This document shows, piece after piece, positions 1 to 9,409 of a stretch of DNA of 64,000 nt. Location: positions 1-64,000 of the forward strand of contig JACKEN010000016.1 of the NCBI GenBank assembly GCA_020632995.1, read 5' to 3'. Source of the stretch: Deltaproteobacteria bacterium. GTDB taxonomy: Bacteria > Myxococcota > Kuafuiibacteriia > Kuafuiibacteriales > Kuafuiibacteriaceae. Below the pieces are notes generated by a model. The model searched no databases and had not been told where the DNA came from. It saw only the letters and a list, made by a program, of their open reading frames with translations. How positions within the stretch are numbered: the first letter of the stretch is position 1; the number at the start of each line of letters is the position of its first letter. Both the position numbers and the translations under genes were made by a program.

Positions 1-1
1 C

Positions 2-547
2 TACTGCAACCTGACCGGCCAGGACTGTGACTACTCCCTCGGCTCGGTGGACGCCTTCTCGTGCTCTCCCGCCCTTCAGACCTGTCACGCGGTGCGCGGA
101 CGGCGGGTCTCGTCGGTGGCGCGCGTCAACGAAACCAACGGCAACCCGACCTTCGTCCAGAGCGGGCACCGCTATCGCTTCGGCGTCGCGAACTGCTCGG
201 GCAACGGAGACCTCCTGATGCGCCGCAGGGCCGCCGGGGGCAGCACGATCGATACCCCCGTGCCCGTCGGGCACATGGAGATCCGCGTGGGCGGCACGGC
301 GACGATCGACGCGCGCGCCACCGCGATCTCGAACGTCGCGTTCGGAGGCTGGGACAACGACATCAACAGCTCGGACTCGGGATGGAAGCAGTACACCTTC
401 TGGTTGGACGACAACACCGCGACGAACGACCGCGCGATCTTCTGCGTCGACCTGCAGCAGCAGCTACAGATGACCGACATCAGCAGCTGCTTCGGATCGG
501 ACCTGTGCCCGGCCGGCCACAGCTGCACCGGGAGCTGCTACGACTGA
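2..547 (+). CDS. C-terminal part of a cysteine-containing secreted protein (partial)
   Basis: The reading frame is open from the first bases of the window and ends at a TGA at 545-547, so only the last ~181 residues are present and the start lies upstream. The visible part has many Cys residues, including a closing run with CFGSDLCPAGHSCTGSCYD, and no hydrophobic segment. Cys pairs of this kind usually form disulfides in exported proteins, so an extracellular or cell-surface location is inferred. I do not recognise a family. It converges on the next gene, with only three bases between the two stop codons. Confidence 0.6.
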   Translation, partial: YCNLTGQDCDYSLGSVDAFSCSPALQTCHAVRGRRVSSVARVNETNGNPTFVQSGHRYRFGVANCSGNGDLLMRRRAAGGSTIDTPVPVGHMEIRVGGTATIDARATAISNVAFGGWDNDINSSDSGWKQYTFWLDDNTATNDRAIFCVDLQQQLQMTDISSCFGSDLCPAGHSCTGSCYD

Positions 548-550
548 CCT

Positions 551-1840
551 TCAGTTCCCGCAGGACTCGGGCGGCAGCCCGTCCACCCACCCCCGCACGA
601 TCCCCACCGCGACGTCGTCGGCCACGCTCCGCCCCAACAGCGGCATCATGTCCCCCACCACCTCGGTCTCGGTGCGGTAGACCAGGATCGACGCCTCAGC
701 GTCCCCCGGCACGATGTCGTACTGACGCCCGGCCGAGGCCGACCCCGCGGAGCCAGGCTCCTTGCAGTAACCCAGGTGAAAGGTGTCGGTGTTGTCGTAG
801 TTGAGCCACAGGCGCGAGGTCATGCCCTGGGTGGCGTCGGGTCGATGGCAGTGGGCGCAGTTCATGTCGAGGTAGTCGCGGGCCGCCTCCGTCACCGCTT
901 CGTACGCCAGCGCGGTGGTCCCGGTGGTGGCGAGGGAGGCCCACGGGAACGCGGTGGGGACCTGCCCGAGCGGCGGCAGGCCGCTGAGCATGCCGGCGTC
1001 CGCCAGGTGCTGGAGCTGGTTCTCGGGGCCGGCCCCGAAGTCGACGTCCCAGTTGAGCTGGCGAGCTTGGGGCCCGATCGGGGTGGTGAAGCGGCGGTCG
1101 TCGGCGTCCTTCCTCTCGTGGCACTCCAGGCACTGGTTCTTCTGCGGGATCAAGTACTGCGCGGTGCGAGAGACGCCCCGCGGGTCGATGAACGCGAGGG
1201 TGCGGACCTCGCCCCGCACGAAGTACACCGCGTCGGTGCCGCCCTTGTTCCACACGTAGGGGAAGGCGCGCCACTCGTCGGCGTAGCGGACGAGGAGCCG
1301 GGTCTCCACCGGATGCAATTCCTCCTGCGGTAACCGGAGATCCTCGCCGAACAGGAAGGTCTTGATGAGCACGCTGCCGACCGGCAGGTCCAGCGCGCCG
1401 CTCTCGGTATACTGAATGGATGCACCCTCCGGCACGTAGAGCGCCCGCGCCTTCGACGCGTAGTCCGAGAAGAGCGGGGTGCTCAGGTCGTAGGGCACCA
1501 CCCGGTCGTTGTACTCGAAGCGCCCGTCCACGATCCGGAACAGGTTCATGGTGGACAGCAGGTCCGGGGGCCGGTTGGAGGTCAGGTCGATCGTCACCGG
1601 GCCGAGCGGAGGCAGGCCCGCGTCCACGCCGGTGTCCGAGGGCCCGGCGTCGTCGACGTCCCCGGAGTCCGGGGAGCCCGCGTCTGCAGGGGAACCTGCA
1701 TCGACCCCGGAGTCCACGCCCGAGTCGGCGAGCACGCCGGTGTCCTGGGCAGGCGCGCCTGCGTCCGGGTCGCCACCCTCCCCCGAGCAGGCCGCCACCC
1801 CCAGGGCGGCGGCCATCATCAGCCATCGGGCGCGCATCAC
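551..1840 (-). CDS. Di-heme c-type lipoprotein of the TIGR03806 (HNE_0200-like) type
   Basis: The 429-residue product begins with a lipoprotein signal (hydrophobic stretch ending in VAAC at residues 15-18) followed by a D-A-G/D-S-G-rich linker to about residue 75. Two c-type heme motifs are visible, CLECH at 237-241 and CAHCH at 328-332, so it should bind two hemes in the periplasm or on the outer membrane. The globular part (DLLSTMNLF, then YDLSTPLFSDYASK) matches what I remember of TIGR03806, a family usually encoded next to TIGR03805 beta-helix proteins; the upstream gene is exactly that. The GTG start overlaps the upstream stop by four bases (GTGA), so translation is coupled. The redox partner and the reaction are unknown. 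Confidence 0.75.
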   Translation of the reverse strand: MMRARWLMMAAALGVAACSGEGGDPDAGAPAQDTGVLADSGVDSGVDAGSPADAGSPDSGDVDDAGPSDTGVDAGLPPLGPVTIDLTSNRPPDLLSTMNLFRIVDGRFEYNDRVVPYDLSTPLFSDYASKARALYVPEGASIQYTESGALDLPVGSVLIKTFLFGEDLRLPQEELHPVETRLLVRYADEWRAFPYVWNKGGTDAVYFVRGEVRTLAFIDPRGVSRTAQYLIPQKNQCLECHERKDADDRRFTTPIGPQARQLNWDVDFGAGPENQLQHLADAGMLSGLPPLGQVPTAFPWASLATTGTTALAYEAVTEAARDYLDMNCAHCHRPDATQGMTSRLWLNYDNTDTFHLGYCKEPGSAGSASAGRQYDIVPGDAEASILVYRTETEVVGDMMPLLGRSVADDVAVGIVRGWVDGLPPESCGN

Positions 1841-4746
1841 GGGAGGACCACGTCAGGAATGGGCCCGCCGGTGAAGCCGGCGCAGTCGAAGGGCGCGAAG
1901 GGCGGCGCGGGCTGGTAGATGTCCGCGGTAGTGGGGAAGGTGCCGCCGTCGATCAGGTTGGCCAGGCGCTCGATGTCCAGCACCGCGAAGGTGAGGCCGG
2001 GGTTCTCGCCGATGCACATGTGGTTGCGGTTGGTGTTGTTGCTGGGGACCGCGGGGTCGACCACCTCACCGATGCCGTCGTAGAGCGCGCCGTCCACCGG
2101 GCCCGGCCCGGCGCTGAGGTAGGTGATGCGGAGCAGGAGCCCGAGCTGGCGATCGAAGGAGCCGTCCGGGTTCACGCCGATGTCGGCCAGCTTGTTGTCG
2201 TGCACCCAGATCTCGTTGGTGACGTAGTTCGCAACCGTGGTTGCATCCCCCGGGAGATCGAGCCCGTCGATGCTCCCCACCAGCGCGCCCCGATCGAGGG
2301 TCCACGCCGCGGTGGAGCTCTGGATGACGAGGCCGTTCAGGATCGCGACCCCGGTGGTCTTGTTCGACAGGTACACGTTGTCGTGGATCTCGACCCGGCG
2401 TGAGGCCAGGGCGAAGGTCCCGGTGCCCACCGGCACCTGGCTCACCGTGGTGCCGACGGGGGCGAAGTTGTTGCGGTTGTTCCGCATGACCACGTTGTGG
2501 TGGATCCGCACGTCGCGCCCCACGATCGGGTTGCCCGGCAGGTCGAAGACCGCGAGGCCCACCGTGTTGTCCTCGGCCCAGTTCAGGTACACGTCGGCGA
2601 ACTGGGTGTTCTCGATCTCGATCCCCGCCACGTTCCCCTGGGCGGTGTTCCGCCGCACGATGGCGTTCACCACCTGCCCCACGTAGAGCCCGGCGTCGGA
2701 GGCGTTGTAGGCCTCGGAGTCCTCCAGGAGGACGTTGTGGCAGCGCACCGGGTAGAGCCCGTAGGAGCCGTTCTCGGTGGAGGGCCCGGCGGTCCAGGTG
2801 GCCTTCACCCGCCGGATCACGACCCCATCGCTGTCCTCGATGCGCAAGCCGTCCTTCTTCGCGTCCGCGATGGTGAGATCCTGGATGAGGAAGGCGTCGC
2901 CCACCACGTCCACTCCGTTCGCCTGCGCGGTCTGGGTCGAGAAGTCGAGCACCGTGAGGTCGATGCCCTGGCCGAGGATCGAGACCCCGCTCGCCCGCCG
3001 CACGGTGATCGCGTTGTCGAAGGAGAAGGTGCCGGCACCCAGGATGATCGTGGTGTCGTCCTCGAGGGTGTTGATGGTGTCGAGGAGCATGTTCTCTTGC
3101 CCCGCCTCCAGCTCGATACAGGTCCCTGCCACCCCGATGCAGGTGTTCACCGGGAAGGCGCCCTCCCCCTCGTGGATGAAGGGCAGGACCACCGGCCCGA
3201 TCGGCCCGGCGGTGAAGCCGGAGCAGTCGAAGGGCGCGTACGGCGCGGCGGGGCGGAACAGGTCGGCGAGGGTCGGGAACTCGCCGTTGCCGAACACCGC
3301 CTCCTCGAGCTTGGTCTGCACCACCCCCAGGTTGAGCGTCGCGTAGGTGGCGGCGCCGTTGTTCTCGACGCAGATGTGGTGCTGGTTCGTGTTGTTGCCG
3401 GGCACCGCCGGATCCACCACCTCTTCGATGCCGTCGTACAGGACGTTGTCGACCGGCTGGGACGGCCCGCCGTCGGGGTCATAGAGCACGCCGAGCAGGG
3501 TGCCGAGGGGCCGGGTCAGGGGGCTCGCGCGATCCGGGTTGGTCCCGCCACCGCTGAAGCTGTTGTCGTGCACCCAGATCTCCTGGCTCCGGAAGTTCGC
3601 AACCCCGTTTGCGAAGACCTCGGGGTCGGCGCCCGCGATGTTCCCCACGATGTCGGCGAGCGGCACCGTCCAGTTCGCCACGTCCTGCTCGATCACGAGG
3701 CCCGACAGGAGCGCGATGTCCACGGTCTGGTTGTCCTCGTAGGTGTTGTGATCGATCTCTACGCGTCGAGACGCGAGCGCGAAGGTGCCGGTGCCGGCGG
3801 GGATCTGGCTCACCGTGGTCACCGCGTTCACCCCGCTGGTGGGCGCGAAGTTGGGCCGGTTGTTGGCCCGCACCTCGTTGTGGTGCAGGCGCACGTCGTG
3901 CCCGAGCACCGGGTTGCCGGGCAGGTCGAACACCACCAGCCCCGCGGTGTTGTCCTCGCTGAGGTTCTCGTACACATCGGCGAACTGGGTGTTCTCGATC
4001 TCGATGCCCGCCACGTTCTGCTTCGCGGTGTTCCGCCGCACGATGACGTAGCGCGACTGGCCCACGTAGAGGCCGGCGTCGGCCGCGTTGCTCGCCTCGG
4101 AGTCCTCTACCAGGACCTGGGAACAGCGCACCGGGTAGATGCCGTAGGCGCCGTTCTCGCTCGAGGGCCCGGCGGCCCAGGTCACCCGGATGCGCCGGAT
4201 GATCACCTGGTGGCTGTCCTCGATCCGCAAGCCGTCCTTCGTCGCGTCGGTGATGGTGAGCTCGCTGATCGTGAAGCGATCCCCCACCACGTCGACCCCG
4301 TTGGACTGGGTGGTCTGGGCCGAGAAGTCGAGCGTCGTCTCGTTCATCCCCTGGCCGGTGAGGGTCACGCCTGCGGCGCGACGCAGGGTGAGCGCGTTGT
4401 CGAACCCGAAGGTCCCTGCGCCGAGGATGATGGTGGTGCCGTCCGCCAGGTCCTGCACCGCGTCGAGGAGGTCGTCGCGCTGCCCCGCCGTGAACTGGAG
4501 GCACGGCGCAGGCACGCTTGCACACGAGATGCGCGGGAAGTCCTCCGGGGTCTCGCCGCCGTCCGGTGTCCCGGCGTCGACCTCGCCCGAGTCCGGCAGC
4601 TCCCCGGAGTCTGGCGTGACCCCGGTGTCCGCGGGGCCGGAGTCGACGGTGCCCGAGTCCGGGGTGCCGCTGTCCACCGTCGACTCGCCGCCGCAGCCGA
4701 AGCCGGCGACCAAGAGCACCGAGAGCGAGATGAGAACGCGCGTCAT
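1837..4746 (-). CDS. Tandem-duplicated parallel beta-helix lipoprotein (TIGR03805-like)
   Basis: The 969-residue product starts at ATG 4746 because MTRVLISLSVLLVAGFGC is a clear export signal; a longer frame starting at 4788 adds only a polar tail. A D-S-G-rich linker (about residues 27-75) leads into two copies of the same domain, about 77-520 and 530-969. Both copies carry GAGTF near the start, ENG-YG-YPVRC, DAGLYVGQ, VAGIEIENTQFADVY and FDLPGNP, with residues turning over at coil-like intervals typical of right-handed beta-helices (carbohydrate-binding or lyase-type folds). Family members that I know carry one copy. It is coupled to the di-heme gene downstream. No catalytic activity can be read from the sequence. 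Confidence 0.8.
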   Translation of the reverse strand: MTRVLISLSVLLVAGFGCGGESTVDSGTPDSGTVDSGPADTGVTPDSGELPDSGEVDAGTPDGGETPEDFPRISCASVPAPCLQFTAGQRDDLLDAVQDLADGTTIILGAGTFGFDNALTLRRAAGVTLTGQGMNETTLDFSAQTTQSNGVDVVGDRFTISELTITDATKDGLRIEDSHQVIIRRIRVTWAAGPSSENGAYGIYPVRCSQVLVEDSEASNAADAGLYVGQSRYVIVRRNTAKQNVAGIEIENTQFADVYENLSEDNTAGLVVFDLPGNPVLGHDVRLHHNEVRANNRPNFAPTSGVNAVTTVSQIPAGTGTFALASRRVEIDHNTYEDNQTVDIALLSGLVIEQDVANWTVPLADIVGNIAGADPEVFANGVANFRSQEIWVHDNSFSGGGTNPDRASPLTRPLGTLLGVLYDPDGGPSQPVDNVLYDGIEEVVDPAVPGNNTNQHHICVENNGAATYATLNLGVVQTKLEEAVFGNGEFPTLADLFRPAAPYAPFDCSGFTAGPIGPVVLPFIHEGEGAFPVNTCIGVAGTCIELEAGQENMLLDTINTLEDDTTIILGAGTFSFDNAITVRRASGVSILGQGIDLTVLDFSTQTAQANGVDVVGDAFLIQDLTIADAKKDGLRIEDSDGVVIRRVKATWTAGPSTENGSYGLYPVRCHNVLLEDSEAYNASDAGLYVGQVVNAIVRRNTAQGNVAGIEIENTQFADVYLNWAEDNTVGLAVFDLPGNPIVGRDVRIHHNVVMRNNRNNFAPVGTTVSQVPVGTGTFALASRRVEIHDNVYLSNKTTGVAILNGLVIQSSTAAWTLDRGALVGSIDGLDLPGDATTVANYVTNEIWVHDNKLADIGVNPDGSFDRQLGLLLRITYLSAGPGPVDGALYDGIGEVVDPAVPSNNTNRNHMCIGENPGLTFAVLDIERLANLIDGGTFPTTADIYQPAPPFAPFDCAGFTGGPIPDVVLP

Positions 4747-4889
4747 GTTCACGCGACGATTCTGTGCAGAACTGGTCGGCTTCACCAAGGCCCGGTCTCG
4801 TGATGAGCGCTCGACTCCACGACGCAGCGCATCATGTTTGGCGCCGGTCCCCCTGGCCAGGCCTGCGCGGCGGTGCTACCGAGCGCGGG

Positions 4890-5888
4890 ATGCAGCGCGT
4901 CATGCTCGCACTCGCGTTCTTCACCATGGCGGGCTGCGCCACGACGCACGGCAAGCTCGGCGCCACGCAGAGAGCGGCCGCGCCTCGGCCGATCTGGACG
5001 TCCGTGCCCAAGCGCACGCCACGACCCGCGCCACCGCCTGTGTTCGCCCAGTGCTCTGGGCCGACCAACTACGAGAGCCCCGAGGAGCCTGCCCCGAACC
5101 CGTGGGCGCCCCTGACGGTGGCGGTGGTCGGCGACGACCTGAGACTGAGCGCCGACGACAAGGCGCAGCTGATCGCCGCGGTGACCGCGCAGCTCCCCAC
5201 CATCCCCGACGCGCAGATGCTCCCGGCCGCGGAGGCCGAGGCAGCGGAGCGCCTCTACGCCGAGCGGAGGTGGCGCGCAGACGGCCCGGTCTGCGGCCAG
5301 CCGCCGCCCCTGACCGCGCTCCTGACCGAGGCCTACCCCAACCTGATCCTGGCTCGTGTGGTGATCTACTGCACCATCCCGGCGTTCGAGGCCAACCGCG
5401 CGGAGCAATGCCAGGTCGGCGTCGTGTACCGGCACGTGGGCAGTCGACGCTCGAACCAGCTGCCCCACCTCTGGGCCGTCCCCACGGACGGGAGCCCCGC
5501 AAGCCTGATTGCCTCAGTCGAGTCCCTGGACAGGCATCGGAGCCCTGTCAAGATCAACATCGCGATCGTCCCACCATCGCTGGTCACCAACGGACACCAG
5601 CGCTACGATCCTCGGCTCAGGGTCGCCGCCACCCTCCGCTGGAACGATCGAAGGCTGCAAGCCTGCCTGCCTCCATCCACCACGGTGGCGCTCGACCTCA
5701 GGTGGACCATCAGCCCGGTGGGCCTTACCTCCGACGTGGAGGTGATCCCGGTGGAGAACCTGTCCGGGGAGGCCGGCGCCAGGGTGCAGGCCTGTGTGAC
5801 CCGGGCCCTCGAGGGCCTCGCCTGGCCGTGCACCCCGAGCGGCGAACCCGAGCCCGTGCAGGTGCGCCTCTGCATGAGGCGGTCGTAG
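4890..5888 (+). CDS. Lipoprotein with AgmX/TonB-C-like tail, paralogue 1
   Basis: The start is set at ATG 4890 because it opens with a lipoprotein signal (MQRVMLALAFFTMAGC); upstream in-frame codons encode only polar sequence. The 332-residue product ends with a stretch (LRWTISPVG, VQACVTRALEGLAWPC) that resembles the AgmX/PglI or TonB C-terminal fold, whose typical form is a C-V-x3-I-x2-W-x-F-P motif. The TonB-type N-terminal membrane anchor is absent; a lipid anchor replaces it. The middle (LSADDKAQLIAAVTAQLP, GPVCGQPP) is shared with the next gene. The protein probably sits on the outer membrane. The link to energy transduction or gliding is only inferred from the tail. Confidence 0.6.
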   Translation: MQRVMLALAFFTMAGCATTHGKLGATQRAAAPRPIWTSVPKRTPRPAPPPVFAQCSGPTNYESPEEPAPNPWAPLTVAVVGDDLRLSADDKAQLIAAVTAQLPTIPDAQMLPAAEAEAAERLYAERRWRADGPVCGQPPPLTALLTEAYPNLILARVVIYCTIPAFEANRAEQCQVGVVYRHVGSRRSNQLPHLWAVPTDGSPASLIASVESLDRHRSPVKINIAIVPPSLVTNGHQRYDPRLRVAATLRWNDRRLQACLPPSTTVALDLRWTISPVGLTSDVEVIPVENLSGEAGARVQACVTRALEGLAWPCTPSGEPEPVQVRLCMRRS

Positions 5889-5899
5889 AGGAGAGACAC

Positions 5900-6796
5900 A
5901 TGCGGCGCATCATCCTCGCCATCACCCTCGCGGCCCTGGCGGGCTGCGCCACCCCCGGCGCACGCGAACAGGATCACGTGCCCTCGCTGCTGCCGGAGTG
6001 CGAGACGCCGGAGCCCGAGTCGTCACCGCTCGCGGTGATCGTTGGCGACCTCCCGCTCGGCGCAGAGGATCGGGCCCGCCTCATCGCGGCCGTGACCGCG
6101 GAGCTCCCGGCCGCCCGCGCCGGATATGTGCTGCCGGCCAACGAAGTGGCGGCGGCGGAGCAGCTGCGAGCTCAGCGGCGACTGAGCGCAGACGGCCCGG
6201 TGTGCGGCCAGGCGCCGTCGCTCGCCGACATCCTGGAGCGGAGCCACCCCGGCCTGCTCCTGGCCGTGGTGCGGAGGTTCTGCTGGGGGAGGCCGACAGA
6301 CGGCGAGACGTCCCGGAGCTGTGCGGTCGAGGTGACGTACCGGCGCGCCGTCGGCCGGAGCTCCACCTGTCTGCCGCGGCTGGTGGGCGACCCGACGGAC
6401 GGCAGTCCTGCAAGCCTGATAGCCTCGGTCTCGACCCTGAAGCGAGTGGGACCCGCCTTCCGGGTCGGCGTCTTGGTGGGAATAGCGCCGGTCGCCGTTC
6501 ACTGGGTCCATGCCCACGATCCTTCGGTCGGCCTGGACTCGACCCTCTACGAGAGCCGCTCGACTCTGCAGTCCTGCCTGCAGTCCCCCGGCGAGGTCAC
6601 CCTCGACCTGGCCTGGACCATCAGCGAGGTCGGCACAACGTCCGAGGTGCAGGCGACCCCCGCGAAGAACCACCTCGGGGAGCCGGTGGCCGACGTGCAA
6701 GCCTGCGTAGGCCGCGTCCTCCGAGGGCTCGCCTGGCCCTGCACCCGCAGCGGCCAACCCGAGCAAGTGCGGGTGCAGCTCACCTTGCGGCGGTAG
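5900..6796 (+). CDS. Lipoprotein with AgmX/TonB-C-like tail, paralogue 2
   Basis: The 298-residue product is a diverged tandem copy of the upstream gene. It has a lipobox (LAALAGC), then GAEDRARLIAAVTAELP, DGPVCGQAP, GDPTDGSPASLIASV and a closing LAWTISEVG / VQACVGRVLRGLAWPC. These blocks occur in the same order in both genes. Only eleven bases separate the two genes, with a purine-rich GAGGAGAG site before the ATG, so they form one transcript. The two Cys residues in the tail motif are conserved between the copies and could form a disulfide. Function is unknown; gene duplication within an operon is the safest statement. Confidence 0.6.
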   Translation: MRRIILAITLAALAGCATPGAREQDHVPSLLPECETPEPESSPLAVIVGDLPLGAEDRARLIAAVTAELPAARAGYVLPANEVAAAEQLRAQRRLSADGPVCGQAPSLADILERSHPGLLLAVVRRFCWGRPTDGETSRSCAVEVTYRRAVGRSSTCLPRLVGDPTDGSPASLIASVSTLKRVGPAFRVGVLVGIAPVAVHWVHAHDPSVGLDSTLYESRSTLQSCLQSPGEVTLDLAWTISEVGTTSEVQATPAKNHLGEPVADVQACVGRVLRGLAWPCTRSGQPEQVRVQLTLRR

Positions 6797-7882
6797 CTAG
6801 AAGCGCCCCGCCAGCCCGAACACCGGCGCACCCTCGGTGGTGACGCCCGCGGTGGGCACCAGGAGCCCCCCTTCACCTCCCGCGCCCTCCTCTGGCTCCC
6901 AGGCCAGGACCGCGGCGTCGACGATGACCATGGCCACCGCCGCGAGCCCGCCGGTCACCGTCCCGACCAGGAGGGCGCCCGAGCGCGGCTCCGACGACGT
7001 CAAGAGCGCGCCGAAGGCGCCGCCCGCCAACCCCGCCGCGACTGGCCCCCCGAGCCGGAGCCCGACCGAGAGGCCGGCGTTGCGGTATCGACCATGCAGC
7101 AGGTGCACCACCGTGGGCCCGACGAGGCCCATCGCCAACCCGGCGTAGCCCATTGCGTCCGTCTCGGACCCGAACCCCGCCACGGCGATCACCGCGGCCA
7201 CCGCCTCGGTCAGGATGACTTGCAGCCCATACCACTGGCGCGGCGGCTTCACGTCGGCCGACAGGTCCTGGATGATGGTCGGCTGCTGCTTGGCGACCTC
7301 GAACCGAACGCGCTCCTGACCGGGCGTCCGCAAGACTTCTTGACGCGCCTCACCGTCGACCTTGAGCACGTACCGCTCGGGGGTAGACCGGTCCTTGACG
7401 AAGCGCACTCGCTCATCCGTGACCTCCCGTGCGTAGGTCGCGGCGATGACGAGGTCGGTGAGGGCCGCGGCGCCCAGCGCGACCGCGCCCAGGGTCGGCG
7501 CGGTGCGGCCGGCCCCCTCTTCATGGACCGCCACGTACGTCACCGCCGCGCCCGCGATGACCTCGAGGGCCAGCCCGAGATAGAGCGGCACGTGGCTCCT
7601 CGGGACGTAGCTCGTCTCGGTCCCCGAGTACTCGATGAGGTCGCGGCGGGGGTCTTCCAACACCTTCACCCCGTGCTCGTCGTGGCGCTCCACCACCGCG
7701 CCGTCCGGCAGGGCGTCGAGGTGCACGTCCTCGGTCAGCGCGGCGGGGCGCTCCACCGACTCGGTGAACCCGTAGCCGGCCTGCAGGACGGTGCCGCAGC
7801 CGGCGCTCATCCCCGCCGCGAGGGCGAGCAGGGCGCTTTTCGCAACATGACTTCCGGGTCTGTTTTTCGACCGTCTGGTCAT
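6797..7882 (-). CDS. Polytopic membrane lipoprotein, unknown
   Basis: The 361-residue product starts at ATG 7882; a longer frame from 7936 adds only polar residues before the signal (KSALLALAAGMSAGC). After the lipobox comes a soluble stretch of about 90 residues, then several hydrophobic segments (VIAGAAVTYVAV, LGAAALTDLVIAATYA, LTEAVAAVIAVAGF, GLAMGLVGPTVVHLL, GPVAAGLAGGAFGALL, GGLAAVAMVIVDAAVLAW). A lipid-anchored N-terminus with multiple membrane-like segments is unusual. I do not recognise a family. Its TAG lies directly beside the TAG of the convergent upstream gene, with no space for a terminator. Confidence 0.5.
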   Translation of the reverse strand: MTRRSKNRPGSHVAKSALLALAAGMSAGCGTVLQAGYGFTESVERPAALTEDVHLDALPDGAVVERHDEHGVKVLEDPRRDLIEYSGTETSYVPRSHVPLYLGLALEVIAGAAVTYVAVHEEGAGRTAPTLGAVALGAAALTDLVIAATYAREVTDERVRFVKDRSTPERYVLKVDGEARQEVLRTPGQERVRFEVAKQQPTIIQDLSADVKPPRQWYGLQVILTEAVAAVIAVAGFGSETDAMGYAGLAMGLVGPTVVHLLHGRYRNAGLSVGLRLGGPVAAGLAGGAFGALLTSSEPRSGALLVGTVTGGLAAVAMVIVDAAVLAWEPEEGAGGEGGLLVPTAGVTTEGAPVFGLAGRF

Positions 7883-7945
7883 TTCTGAACCAGAGCACGT
7901 CGACGGCGCGCTTGGGAAACGGTTGAGCGCGGACACAGGGCGCGC

Positions 7946-9409
7946 TCAGGCGCCCTTCACCGCCTCCCCCAGCGCGTCGGTGTAGGTGGCCATGTTCTCG
8001 GGGATCCGGGCCAGGATCGCCTCGATGGCGGCGCGCTGCTCCGGCGTGAGGTCCACCGTGGCCATGGGGCGCTCACGCACCGCGTACACCGACTGGTTCG
8101 CCAGGCCGATGATGCTCAGGGTGTAGCCGAGGGCGACGGTGGCGGTCCAACCGCGAGGCGCCGCGTCCGCCGGTACATCGGGGACGTGGCTGGTGAAGAA
8201 GCCGGCGTGCCCAAACAGCGCCCCGACCTCGAGCCCGGAGCGGCCCTGGCTCTTCGCGATCGCCTCGCCGTCGCCATACAGGTTGCGGCAGAAGGCGCGG
8301 GCGGTGACGCCGATGCCGATGCGCGCCCCCACCGTGTCGAGGGTGTTGAGGGTGAGCTGCCCGGTGCCGCGGTTGTAGAGGAGCTCCTGCCCGCGCGCCC
8401 CGGCCACGCCGACCGCGGCCTCGGTGAGCACGCCGAGCGCCACCGCGTCCGCTGACGGGTCCACGAGCGGCCGGGCGATGTCCAGCGCCTTGACGAAGCG
8501 TGAGACCAGGGCCTCCGGATCACCCGCGTCCGCCTCCACGTTGGCGAGCGCGGTGATCATGGCGTGGGCGCCCTTGCTGAGGCTGTCCATGAACTTGCGC
8601 ATGGACTCCGGCAGCACCCGATCGAGCAGGGCCCTGAACTTCGCCGCCGCGGTCTTGACCCAGGCGGGGAGCTTCACGCCCTCGCCCTTGCTGCCGACCA
8701 CCGAGCGCACCGCGCCAGCGACCTTGCGGCCCGCCTCCATCGCCCCGGCGACCGCGCCGCCGCTCACGCGCGCCGCCGCGTCGAGATGCCCGAGGCGGGC
8801 CCACCGGCTGATGCGGGTGGAGGCCTTGCCGAGGTGTTCGGCGAAGGTGGCCAGGCGCTCGGCCCGCACCACGTCCTCGAGGCGCTCGTGCAGGGTGTCG
8901 AGGATCTCGCCCCACCGTGGATCGAGCCCCGCCCCCTTCCTCTGGGCGGCCGGCGTGGTCTTCAGGCGCTTCCGATACGCCTTCGCGACGTCCTGCCCCG
9001 CCGACAAGACAGCCTTCAGATCGAGGAGGCGATCGAGGGGCGCGGCGCCGTCGTCCGCGTCGAGGCAGAGGAGCGCCAGCTGGTCCACCACCGCGGTGAG
9101 CTCGTCCTTGGACGCGCAGAGGAGCGCCTCTCGATGCTCCGCCACCCCCTCTGCCGCAACCTGTCGGGCCAGCGCGGGGATGCCGTCGGCACCCCGAGCG
9201 TCCCAGAGCCGCCGCGCAGCACCGAGGGGCGACTCGGTGGCCCGCGGCGAAGGACCAGCCGCGACCGCGGCCGCCAGCAGATCTGCCGCCGCCGCGACCC
9301 GCGCGGGGTCGACCACACGCACGCCCTCCGCCGGCCGGGTGAGGGCGTCCAGCCTGGCGCGGCGCGCCGCGTCGAGGTCGCCCAGCTTCAAGCGCGGGCC
9401 CTCATGCAC
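7946..9409 (-). CDS. Large Ala-rich protein of unknown function, coupled to a TPR-like gene
   Basis: The 487-residue product has no signal peptide. The first two thirds are Ala/Arg-rich and look helical, whereas the C-terminal part (about 330-470) is Gly-rich with alternating hydrophobics (TARAFCRNLYGDGEA, VGALFGHAGFF, VALGYTLSIIGLANQ), which could insert into a membrane. It overlaps the end of the upstream TPR-like gene by 22 bases, so the two are co-translated. A small helical-repeat protein directly upstream of a large unknown partner is the arrangement of a chaperone and its cargo; that is inference only. Confidence 0.5.
   Translation of the reverse strand: MHEGPRLKLGDLDAARRARLDALTRPAEGVRVVDPARVAAAADLLAAAVAAGPSPRATESPLGAARRLWDARGADGIPALARQVAAEGVAEHREALLCASKDELTAVVDQLALLCLDADDGAAPLDRLLDLKAVLSAGQDVAKAYRKRLKTTPAAQRKGAGLDPRWGEILDTLHERLEDVVRAERLATFAEHLGKASTRISRWARLGHLDAAARVSGGAVAGAMEAGRKVAGAVRSVVGSKGEGVKLPAWVKTAAAKFRALLDRVLPESMRKFMDSLSKGAHAMITALANVEADAGDPEALVSRFVKALDIARPLVDPSADAVALGVLTEAAVGVAGARGQELLYNRGTGQLTLNTLDTVGARIGIGVTARAFCRNLYGDGEAIAKSQGRSGLEVGALFGHAGFFTSHVPDVPADAAPRGWTATVALGYTLSIIGLANQSVYAVRERPMATVDLTPEQRAAIEAILARIPENMATYTDALGEAVKGA

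Noticed and set aside
2497..4803. Long open frame (768 codons) on the + strand opposite the beta-helix gene
   Set aside because: It mirrors the codon pattern of the real gene in GC-rich DNA; its product is V/E/H/R-rich with no domain, whereas the other strand gives two clear repeats and a signal peptide.
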